DNA from: [Clostridium] citroniae WAL-17108
GTDB lineage: Bacteria; Bacillota; Clostridia; Lachnospirales; Lachnospiraceae
DNA length: 64,000 bases
NCBI RefSeq assembly: GCF_000233455.1
Contig: NZ_JH376431.1
Location: forward strand, 79,224 to 143,223
Reading direction: 5' to 3'
The position numbers were made by a program, and so were the translations under genes. Positions 57,640 through 64,000 of the stretch are shown here, piece after piece. Below the pieces are notes generated by a model. The model did not search any database, had not been told where the DNA came from, and worked only from the letters and a program-made list of their open reading frames with translations. Within the stretch, counting starts at the first letter, position 1. Every line of letters begins with the position of its first letter.

Positions 57640-58950
57640 CTATTTCTTTGACAGCACCATATCCAGAAGTTCGGACAGCGGCTCCATTGCGTTCAGGGCC
57701 TCTTGGTAGGTATTGTTCTGCGCACCCACTTCGATCAGGCTGGATTTTGGCCGCAGGTGTTCATTGTACCGCAGCCCCTTTAAGTAGATTTTCCTTGTGA
57801 ATCCGGGATAATAGGCGGCCGCGTCCAGCTGCATCTGGAGGCTGAAGGCCAGGTTATCCTCGCGGTAAGGGTTCTGCAGATATTCAATAGGGCCTTCCGG
57901 CGTCTGGCTCAGCCCGTTAAAGAACATAATCTGGGCCGTATCCTTGCCGTCCACCTGGGTTACCAGATGCACATTCTCCCCCACCCCATCCCTGTGGATG
58001 TCCAGCACCACCTCAATGGACGGATTCTGCTGAAGGATATTGGTGATCCCGTCCAACGCATAGTTATACGCCTTGCTGCGGTCCAGCTGCCCGTTTTTCA
58101 GGTCATATACCGTGGTATCATGGTATACATTATATCCCTTTGCTTCCAGGAGGCTGGTCAGGTATCCCCCTACCCCCACCACGGTCTGACCCGGACCCGA
58201 ATCTGCAAACGCTTCCTGGGAATGGGTATGATAGATCAGGATCTGGGGCTTTGAATGATCCCCCTGCATGGACATATCCCGTTGCAAAAGAGCTTTTGCA
58301 TTCATCAGATCCCTGCCTGCCGTTGTGGAAGTATGTACACTGTAAAAATGCTTCATCAAAAAGTCATAATCCGCCAGCTGCTCCATTACATATGTATTGC
58401 CGGTGATCGGCCGGTTCAATGTACCTGTCAGGGTTTCCGGAATCTCCATGGTCCCGCTGCCGCCCTGCAGCCCGCTGCCGGGAGCGCCGCCCCGGCCGGC
58501 ATTTCCCTGGGTATATGTATTCCCGTCCGCATTTCCCTGGACATATTCAGTTCCCTGGCCGCTTCCCTGGCCCGATGCCGCTGCCAGCTGCTCATCCTCC
58601 GGCGACTGCTGCCCCGTCTCCTCGTTGCCATACCAGGCCAGATACTGATGCTCCTGGTAAAAGGTCTTCACTGCCTGGTATTTCCTGTAGGAGGGATCCG
58701 GGTCAGCCTGCCCCACATAGGGATCCCCGCCGCCCTCCCCGGATATCCGCTTTCCCGGCTGTGCCTGGATCCATATGGTTTCCACCAGCCATTGTCCGCC
58801 TGCTTTTATCATACGCCTGTAATCATTCCTCGGAATACTTCCTGCTGCCCGGCCTATATAGCGGCCGCCGAGAAGAAGCAGCATAAGCAGGACCGTGCCG
58901 GCAATGAACCGGCGTATCAGCCGGTCTGAGCCTCCACGTCTTACTCTCAT
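57640..58950 (-). CDS. spoIIP: Stage II sporulation protein P
   Basis: Cell-wall amidase/endopeptidase needed for engulfment in sporulation, working with SpoIID and SpoIIM. About 436 residues: N-terminal membrane anchor (residues 15-33), a low-complexity Gly/Asn/Gln region (about 120-170, with EYVQGNADGNTYTQGNAG), then the catalytic domain with ILIYHTHSQEAFADSG (zinc His and Glu) and VVLDIHRDGVGE. A GTG four codons upstream (58962) is an alternative start; the ATG at 58950 fits the AGGTG site better. Confidence 0.94.
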   Translation of the reverse strand: MRVRRGGSDRLIRRFIAGTVLLMLLLLGGRYIGRAAGSIPRNDYRRMIKAGGQWLVETIWIQAQPGKRISGEGGGDPYVGQADPDPSYRKYQAVKTFYQEHQYLAWYGNEETGQQSPEDEQLAAASGQGSGQGTEYVQGNADGNTYTQGNAGRGGAPGSGLQGGSGTMEIPETLTGTLNRPITGNTYVMEQLADYDFLMKHFYSVHTSTTAGRDLMNAKALLQRDMSMQGDHSKPQILIYHTHSQEAFADSGPGQTVVGVGGYLTSLLEAKGYNVYHDTTVYDLKNGQLDRSKAYNYALDGITNILQQNPSIEVVLDIHRDGVGENVHLVTQVDGKDTAQIMFFNGLSQTPEGPIEYLQNPYREDNLAFSLQMQLDAAAYYPGFTRKIYLKGLRYNEHLRPKSSLIEVGAQNNTYQEALNAMEPLSELLDMVLSKK

Positions 58951-59016
58951 ATCATTTTTCACCTGTCATCATACTATTATTATGATATGCAGGTGGGATA
59001 TGGATATTGCGGTTTT

Positions 59017-59970
59017 TTATTCTTCAGGGCTGTTTAAATTCCTCCCGGGACCGGCTGGCGGATCTGGGCGGCCTGCCCAAAGCCGGGCCAGTCTGCCCTC
59101 AGAGATGAAAAGCCCGGCCAGTGTAAGAAGCGTACCGGCCGCGGTCCAGGGAGTGATCACCTCCCCCAGCACGGGAATGGATATGATAATGGTGATCACC
59201 GGCACCATATAGATATAAATACTGGTCTTTACAGCTCCCAGGATGCGCACGGAAATATTCCAGGTGACAAAGCACATGGCGGACGCCCCCAGGCCCAGAT
59301 ATACCATATTAAACAGGTTCACGCCTGATCTGAGTTCTCCCAGAGAAGGATGGAAATCCATAAAGAACAGGGCTGGGATCATACACACGATTCCATAAAA
59401 AAAGGTCCTTCTGGTGGTCTGGATCACATCATATCCAAGGCTTCCGATCTTCCTTGACAGTATGGAATACACTCCCCATATCATGGCGGCAGCTACTGCC
59501 ATCAGGTCTCCGGCCGGATTAAAGGCCACCCCGCCGCTCCCCCCGAAACTGATCAGCCCGATCCCCGCAATGGCGCAGAAAAATCCCACGATAAAGCTTC
59601 CCTTCAGCTTCTCGCCGTCCAGGAAAAAATGTGCCAGGATGCCGGTGAAAATAGGAGCAATGGATACGATCACGCTGATGTTGGACGCCTGGGTATATGT
59701 AAGGGCCACATTCTCCAACAGGTAATACAGACAGATACCCGTAAGGCCTGCCAGCGCCATCATGGCCTCCTCCTTTTTACTTTTTGTACGAAAAGGTTTG
59801 GGGTTGATGATGCACAGCATGACAAAGCCCAGCACAAAGCGCAGGAACAGGATCTCCAAGGGCGAAAATGCCCTGAGTAACACCTTTGTGGAAATGAATG
59901 TGGTCCCCCACACGATCACTGTAAAAAGGGCGGCCGCATGTCCGGCCGCGCTGGTTTTATTAGATAGCAT
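59017..59970 (-). CDS. EamA family DMT transporter
   Basis: 317-residue membrane protein with ten helices in two EamA repeats; likely exporter of amino acids or metabolites, substrate unknown. WGTTFISTKVLLR at the start and GLTGICLYYLLENVAL and WGVYSILSRKIG inside the repeats are typical. ATG at 59970 follows AAGGA by 9 bases; an in-frame start eight codons earlier is less likely. It stands between gpr and spoIIP, interrupting the usual sporulation gene order, and was probably inserted there. Confidence 0.9.
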   Translation of the reverse strand: MLSNKTSAAGHAAALFTVIVWGTTFISTKVLLRAFSPLEILFLRFVLGFVMLCIINPKPFRTKSKKEEAMMALAGLTGICLYYLLENVALTYTQASNISVIVSIAPIFTGILAHFFLDGEKLKGSFIVGFFCAIAGIGLISFGGSGGVAFNPAGDLMAVAAAMIWGVYSILSRKIGSLGYDVIQTTRRTFFYGIVCMIPALFFMDFHPSLGELRSGVNLFNMVYLGLGASAMCFVTWNISVRILGAVKTSIYIYMVPVITIIISIPVLGEVITPWTAAGTLLTLAGLFISEGRLARLWAGRPDPPAGPGRNLNSPEE

Positions 59971-60046
59971 ACAATTACGTCCTTCCTGTGTCAAATGTCA
60001 ATCATCACTATCTTATCACAGGACGGAATATTTATCCACCGGTCAT

Positions 60047-61114
60047 CTACGGAAAAACTGCCTGGTGGATCCCCTCCGATATGGTAAAACTCAGCTGTTT
60101 TACCGACTGGTCAATATCCGGAGGCGTCACATACAGGGGACCGAACTCCGGCTCCAGGAGTTCCCTTATAAGCTGGTACTGTTCCTCTGAGTCCATATCC
60201 TCGATCCAGCTGCCCGTGCCCTTTGTATTTTCATTTTCAGAAAGTACCCGCACCAGGGCGGACACGGTATCGTGTACAATGGCCGCTGCCCCCACCACGG
60301 TGGGAACGCCGATGGCCAGCACAGGCACTCCAAGGCTCTCCTTTGTAAGGCTGTGCCGGTGGTTGCCCACCCCGGAGCCGGGGTGGATACCCGTGTCCGT
60401 CAGCTGTATGGTGGTTCCAAGGCGGTGTACGCTTCTGGCCGCCAGAGCATCGATGGCAATAATCAGGTCCGGGTGGGTCTGGCCGATGATCCCCTTTAAG
60501 ATCTCCGCTGTCTCCATTCCGGTCTGCGCCATAACCCCCGGTGCGATCCCGCTGATGGCGGGAAGGCTGCGGTCCTTTAAAAAGGTATCCCCGTACTGTC
60601 CGTCCAGGTGTCTTGTGACCTGGAGATTTCCCAGAACCCTTGGGCCAAGGGAGTCCGGCGTCACCGAGCGGTTGCCCAGCCCCACCACCAGAACAGAGGG
60701 CAGGTCCTCCTCCTTCCATCCTATCATTTCCCCCATAAGCTTCCTGATCTGCCTTGCCAGTTCCTCCGAGATCTCGCTGTGGTATTCGTCATCCGCCTTG
60801 GACAGGCGGTCCGCCTCCAAAGTCAGATAAGTGCCCTTGGGCTTGCCCATGGCTTTTGCCCCCTGTTCATTGAGGATCTTCACCTCTGTCAGCTTGACCT
60901 GGCTCTTCTGGTGATGCCATTCCTTTAATTTAACTCCGGAAAGCTCACCGCCGTCCCCCTCAAAGCTTTCCTTCTGTTCTAACGCCAGGTCCGTCCGTAC
61001 CTCGAATCCGCCCTGAGCCGCTGTGTTTATTGTATCCGTAACCGTCTCCGCCGCGTTATTTTCTGCCGCGTTATTTTCTGCCGCGTTATTTTCTGACACG
61101 TTCTTTTCCTCCAT
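60047..61114 (-). CDS. gpr: GPR endopeptidase (spore protease)
   Basis: Germination protease that degrades small acid-soluble spore proteins; made as zymogen in the forespore. 355 residues from the ATG at 61114 (after GAGGTG). The propeptide ends before VRTDLALE, similar to the processing region of known GPR. Core motifs: VVGLGNRSVTPDSLGPRV (about residue 160), GIAPGVMAQTGMETAEI and IAIDALAARSVHRLGTTIQ (acid protease residues of the A25 family). The N-terminal tail contains three ENNAA repeats from a 15-bp tandem repeat. Confidence 0.95.
   Translation of the reverse strand: MEEKNVSENNAAENNAAENNAAETVTDTINTAAQGGFEVRTDLALEQKESFEGDGGELSGVKLKEWHHQKSQVKLTEVKILNEQGAKAMGKPKGTYLTLEADRLSKADDEYHSEISEELARQIRKLMGEMIGWKEEDLPSVLVVGLGNRSVTPDSLGPRVLGNLQVTRHLDGQYGDTFLKDRSLPAISGIAPGVMAQTGMETAEILKGIIGQTHPDLIIAIDALAARSVHRLGTTIQLTDTGIHPGSGVGNHRHSLTKESLGVPVLAIGVPTVVGAAAIVHDTVSALVRVLSENENTKGTGSWIEDMDSEEQYQLIRELLEPEFGPLYVTPPDIDQSVKQLSFTISEGIHQAVFP
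61055..61099. repeat. 15-bp tandem repeat at the 5' end of gpr
   Basis: GTTATTTTCTGCCGC at 61055-61069, 61070-61084 and 61085-61099 (last copy GACAC end). In frame, it adds ENNAA units to the propeptide. Confidence 0.85.
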
Positions 61115-61301
61115 ATTTTCCTTCACCTCTTGCTTTATTTTTCTACAGCAATTCTGCGCAATCATGTTTCTATCTGCGGTTATTTTAGGCAAAGAAAGGA
61201 AAAAATATGTATGGCAGCCTGTGATACGTTTGACATTTTCCTGCACCGGCTTTAAAATAACAGTAAATGAACCGCGCAATGACTGTGACGGAGGAATGAG
61301 C

Positions 61302-61724
61302 ATGAACAGGAATGGTACAAAGGACCGAATCCATGTAACGCCCAATGATCCCTACATATACATTATGATTACCATGTTTGTGCTGATGGCTATCAAGAGT
61401 CTGCAGGATGACCTGTTGCCGCTCAGCATCGTACTGGCAATCGCCACACTACTTATGATCACAGGTTACAGACGCCGCAGGATAATCGCAGGCTCAGGCG
61501 GGATTATATTTTACAAGCGCTGGGGAAACACGGTGAGAATCCGTTACTCCCAGATTACCAGGATCGAGGTGAGCTTTTGGGTCCGTGGGACCTCCATGGA
61601 CTTCTTTATTGGAAAGGAATGTGTCGGGCGCTGTTATTCCGGCGACAATAATTTTGACATTCTTCTCAATTTTTTGCTGGAAAAGATGCCGGAACGGTTC
61701 GACTTCCATAGTTCTCCCCTTTAA
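61302..61724 (+). CDS. Small membrane protein with PH-like domain
   Basis: 140-residue protein: two membrane helices close together (about residues 19-35 and 40-57) and a soluble C-terminal domain that starts RRRIIAGSGGIIFYKRWGN and resembles bacterial PH (YdbT/YdbS-like) domains by its beta-strand pattern. Function unknown. ATG at 61302 (7 bases after GGAGG) is preferred to the long open frame reaching back over gpr, which is the antisense of the gpr propeptide repeats. Divergent from gpr, co-directional with rpsT but with a separate promoter between. Confidence 0.7.
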   Translation: MNRNGTKDRIHVTPNDPYIYIMITMFVLMAIKSLQDDLLPLSIVLAIATLLMITGYRRRRIIAGSGGIIFYKRWGNTVRIRYSQITRIEVSFWVRGTSMDFFIGKECVGRCYSGDNNFDILLNFLLEKMPERFDFHSSPL

Positions 61725-61759
61725 TCCATGTTTTTCTTCAAAAATCCTCCATTTTTGTC

Positions 61760-61788
61760 TTGACATTCCGTCCCGGATTCGCTAGAAT
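61760..61788 (+). promoter_or_regulatory. Promoter of rpsT
   Basis: -35 TTGACA (61760-61765), 17 bases, -10 TAGAAT (61783-61788). Confidence 0.88.
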
Positions 61789-61875
61789 ACAATAGTATGT
61801 TTACATTAAACTGTCCGTGTCCAGACTTTGATGGAAAACACAAAGATTATATGTAAAGAACGGAGGTGTATTTCA

Positions 61876-62139
61876 TTGGCTAACATTAAATCTGCAAAGA
61901 AAAGAATCTTAGTAAACGAGACTAAGGCTGCAAGAAATAAGGCGATCAGATCCAAGGTTAAAACTGCAATCAAGAAGGTTGACGCTGCTGTTGCTGCTGG
62001 GGACAAGGCTGCTGCCCAGACTGCACTGCTGGCTGCTACTTCCGAGATTGATAAGGCTTGTACCAAGGGAGTATATCACAGCAACACTGCTTCCCGCAAG
62101 GTATCCCGTTTATCCAAGGCTGTTAATTCCATCGCTTAA
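61876..62139 (+). CDS. rpsT: Ribosomal protein S20
   Basis: Small-subunit protein that binds the 5' domain of 16S rRNA; 87 residues, lysine and alanine rich, starting LANIKSAKKRI (TTG start read as Met). TTG at 61876 has GGAGGTG seven bases upstream; the open frame 16 codons further up has no similarity. Own promoter and terminator. Divergent neighbour of gpr, the usual clostridial arrangement. Confidence 0.96.
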   Translation: MANIKSAKKRILVNETKAARNKAIRSKVKTAIKKVDAAVAAGDKAAAQTALLAATSEIDKACTKGVYHSNTASRKVSRLSKAVNSIA

Positions 62140-62175
62140 TTCATAGAGACAACGAACGAATTAGTAGTTAACAAA

Positions 62176-62211
62176 AACCTTTCCGGCTCAACCCACCGGA
62201 AAGGTTTTTTT
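62176..62211. terminator. Terminator of rpsT (bidirectional form)
   Basis: AACCTTTCCGG (62176-62186) pairs with CCGGAAAGGTT (62196-62206); T7 follows on the plus strand. AAAAA precedes it, so it can also stop the convergent symporter gene. Confidence 0.95.
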
Positions 62212-62243
62212 GTTATATCTGTCAACGGTCAGCTACCTGCATC

Positions 62244-63644
62244 TTACTTTCCTGCCCGGCGTTCCCGGAGGACCAGGGAATTCTCCTCCACCTTCTTCTT
62301 GTTAAGAGGATATACCACCAGCAGCATGATGGTCACGCAGAAAAACAAAAGGGCGGGAACCAGGGTGGAAATAGTATACAATCCATTTAACACCTGGGGA
62401 CTCTGGACCTTGTCAGTCGACTGGTATCCGATCATCTCCAGGGCATAACCGCTCAAGCCCCCTGCCAGTGCCTGCCCCACCTTTCTTGCAAAGGAATACA
62501 CCGAATAGATGGTCCCGTCCTCCCGCTTGCCGGTCATTACCTCCGCATCATCGATCACATCCGTAATATTGGCCCAGATCACCAGATTAAAGAAATTCAC
62601 ACCCAGGAATCCGATGGCCGCAGAGATCATATACACCCACGGATTGGTCAGTTTTAAAAAGAACAGCACCAGGTAGACCGCGCCGGTAAACGCAGTGGCC
62701 GCCACGGCAGCTTCCTTCTTGCCCATGCGCCTTGTGATGCTGCCCACAAAGGCGGCCAGGATCAGGGACAGCATGATATTGATAAAAGTGTAGCTGGAAA
62801 ATGCTTTAATGTCCCCAAAATAATCCGCATACAGGTAGTTGTTCAGACCGCTGATCAAAAGCTGGCTCAGCATCAGGAACAGGGCCGCCCCTATGATCCC
62901 CAGCATGGCGCGGCTGGAAAATATGGTCTTAAAGGTTTTTGCCAGGGTGATCTTCGGAGCGTCCGGATCTTTGTCGATCTTCACCCGCTCTGTGGTGCAT
63001 TTGTAACAGATCACATAGCAGACAATGGCGCACAGGGAAAATGCAGCTGCTACAACCGGGAAAATACGGCCGTTATTGCGGATGACCTGCGCCCCGCTCT
63101 CATCCGTGGCATAGATAATGACCGGTCCCAGTACGCCAATGACCAGCTGTGCCAGGTTTGCCCCAATGCCCCGGAAGGTGGATAACCCGGTGCGCTCATC
63201 CGGTTTATCGGTGATGGCAGACGCCATGGAACCGTAAGGGATATTGATGGCAGTGTAGCAGATGCTGCCCCACAGCAGGTAGGTCACATACATGTATACG
63301 ATTTTGACCGTCATGGATGCCCCGGCCAGGGAGGACTGGTACATGAGGAAGCTGGCAATGGCCACCGGCCCGGCCATGCGGCGGATCCACTGCTTGAACC
63401 TTCCGTCCTTTCCGGGTCTGCACACATCCACAATACGGCCCATTGTGATATCCGTAAACGCGTCAACCACCCTGGCCGCCAGGAACAGGGTCCCCACCGC
63501 TGCCCCCGGTATTCCCAGCACCTTCATATAAAAAACCATGAGAAAGGTACTGGCAAATATAAATGTAAAATCGTTTCCGAAATCTCCAAATAAGTATCCG
63601 ATCTTATCTCTCAGGCCAAATGGCCTCACCTGTTTCCCGTCCAT
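62244..63644 (-). CDS. GPH family sugar:cation symporter (MFS)
   Basis: 466-residue membrane protein of 12 helices, glycoside-pentoside-hexuronide family. Typical marks: KIGYLFGDFGNDFTF at the N-terminus, DAFTDITMGRIVDVCRPG near residue 78 (the conserved Asp of the cation site region) and NIPYGSMASAITDKPDERT near residue 150. ATG at 63644 follows GGAG. It lies 23 bases downstream of a GH3 glycosidase gene, so it probably imports a glycoside or its product. Substrate unknown. Confidence 0.92.
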   Translation of the reverse strand: MDGKQVRPFGLRDKIGYLFGDFGNDFTFIFASTFLMVFYMKVLGIPGAAVGTLFLAARVVDAFTDITMGRIVDVCRPGKDGRFKQWIRRMAGPVAIASFLMYQSSLAGASMTVKIVYMYVTYLLWGSICYTAINIPYGSMASAITDKPDERTGLSTFRGIGANLAQLVIGVLGPVIIYATDESGAQVIRNNGRIFPVVAAAFSLCAIVCYVICYKCTTERVKIDKDPDAPKITLAKTFKTIFSSRAMLGIIGAALFLMLSQLLISGLNNYLYADYFGDIKAFSSYTFINIMLSLILAAFVGSITRRMGKKEAAVAATAFTGAVYLVLFFLKLTNPWVYMISAAIGFLGVNFFNLVIWANITDVIDDAEVMTGKREDGTIYSVYSFARKVGQALAGGLSGYALEMIGYQSTDKVQSPQVLNGLYTISTLVPALLFFCVTIMLLVVYPLNKKKVEENSLVLRERRAGK

Positions 63645-63667
63645 CATTTCTCCGTCCCTTCCTCTCT

Positions 63668-64000
63668 CTAAAACCTTGTTTCCCATCGATTACAGAAAAC
63701 ATTGTCATTCAATCGTCCCATGAATTTGCTCTTTCCCATCATCTTGGACAGGGCTGCCTCAAAGGCCTCATGGCTTGGCATATACGCGTTAATATAGCAG
63801 CGGGCCATGGGCACATCGATCAGGTTGTTGGTAAGGCTCAGGGACAGTACAAAGGTGGGAAGTTCGGACATGTACCATGGCTGTTTGGCCGGCTCATCCC
63901 ATTTGATGCGCATGGTGTTGAACTGGGCAAACCCCTGTACGTTGAGCACCAGAAGGACTGCGTCATACCTGGCTTTAAATTCTTCCATCCTGCCCTTTTT
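63668..64000 (-). CDS. Glycoside hydrolase family 3 protein, C-terminal end only
   Basis: The last 110 codons of a gene that begins beyond the right edge. YDAVLLVLNVQGFAQ, then PWYMSELPTFVLSLSL, CYINAYMPSHEAFEAAL and the ending KFMGRLNDNVFCNRWETR match the C-terminal domain of GH3 beta-N-acetylhexosaminidase-like enzymes of Lachnospiraceae. The catalytic (beta/alpha)8 domain is outside the window. Followed by a GPH sugar symporter gene, so probably part of a glycoside-use operon. Confidence 0.75.
   Translation of the reverse strand, partial: KKGRMEEFKARYDAVLLVLNVQGFAQFNTMRIKWDEPAKQPWYMSELPTFVLSLSLTNNLIDVPMARCYINAYMPSHEAFEAALSKMMGKSKFMGRLNDNVFCNRWETRF

Noticed and set aside
61023..61301. N-terminal extension of the small PH-like protein gene
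   Set aside because: This part is the antisense of the gpr propeptide repeats; the ribosome site GGAGG supports the start at 61302.

Overview
The window looks like a chromosome segment of an anaerobic, spore-forming Lachnospiraceae (the Enterocloster / Clostridium clostridioforme group is my best guess from gene content and protein similarity recalled from memory; no search was run). Sporulation genes (gpr, spoIIP, spoVAF), a superoxide reductase, GlpP-type glycerol control, sigma-A promoters with TTGACA/TATAAT-like boxes and AGGAGG ribosome sites all fit. Most genes lie on the minus strand. I see no tRNA, rRNA, CRISPR array, prophage or insertion sequence.

Layout. 1-1.4 kb: 5' part of htpG under a perfect CIRCE operator. 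1.4-7.8 kb: a five-gene cassette, a TAXI-type TRAP transporter (binding protein plus fused membrane protein) with a fumarate-reductase-like flavoprotein, a small [2Fe-2S] protein and a P5C-reductase-like Rossmann protein; its predicted leader is about 350 nt long and carries hairpins. 8.3-12.1 kb: a second RpoD-like sigma factor with a DUF5721 gene, a GntR/FCD regulator and a double DUF305 protein. 12.1-18.2 kb: gltBD glutamate synthase. 18.5-21.6 kb: a truncated enolase-superfamily remnant, an HPr gene, queH and the housekeeping rpoD. 21.6-30.5 kb: lipid kinase, mutY (with a coding minisatellite), birA, a small membrane protein, argF (with a likely arginine operator), a patatin-like lipase, an NfeD-like membrane protein, a TrmH methyltransferase and nadE. 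30.7-35.8 kb: tcdA, YitT and an IscR-like Rrf2 regulator, superoxide reductase, a candidate new small RNA, spoVAF and a cupin. 35.8-42.8 kb: galT, a Gx transporter, a TPR membrane protein, an FMN-binding/NusG-II pair, and a BlaR1/BlaI pair whose sensor part is not a penicillin-binding domain.

42.9-52.1 kb is a long glycerol and dihydroxyacetone operon read right to left: glpP, glpK, glpF, two glpA/glpB-like flavoproteins, DUF1667, a 64-residue cysteine-repeat peptide, dhaK, dhaL, dhaM. It starts with a promoter and a terminator hairpin of the kind GlpP antiterminates, and further hairpins divide it. 52.2-64 kb: ahpC with a stand-alone AhpF N-terminal domain, an AlkD-like protein, then the clostridial block hemW-lepA-spoIIP-(EamA)-gpr against rpsT, and finally a GPH sugar symporter with the C-terminal end of a GH3 glycosidase.

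Best leads: the cysteine-repeat peptide, whose three repeats differ at DNA level only by silent changes over their core; a structured RNA of about 129 nt with its own promoter and terminator next to spoVAF; the TAXI/flavoprotein/Rossmann cassette; and the CIRCE element that also has the form of an intrinsic terminator for the upstream operon.
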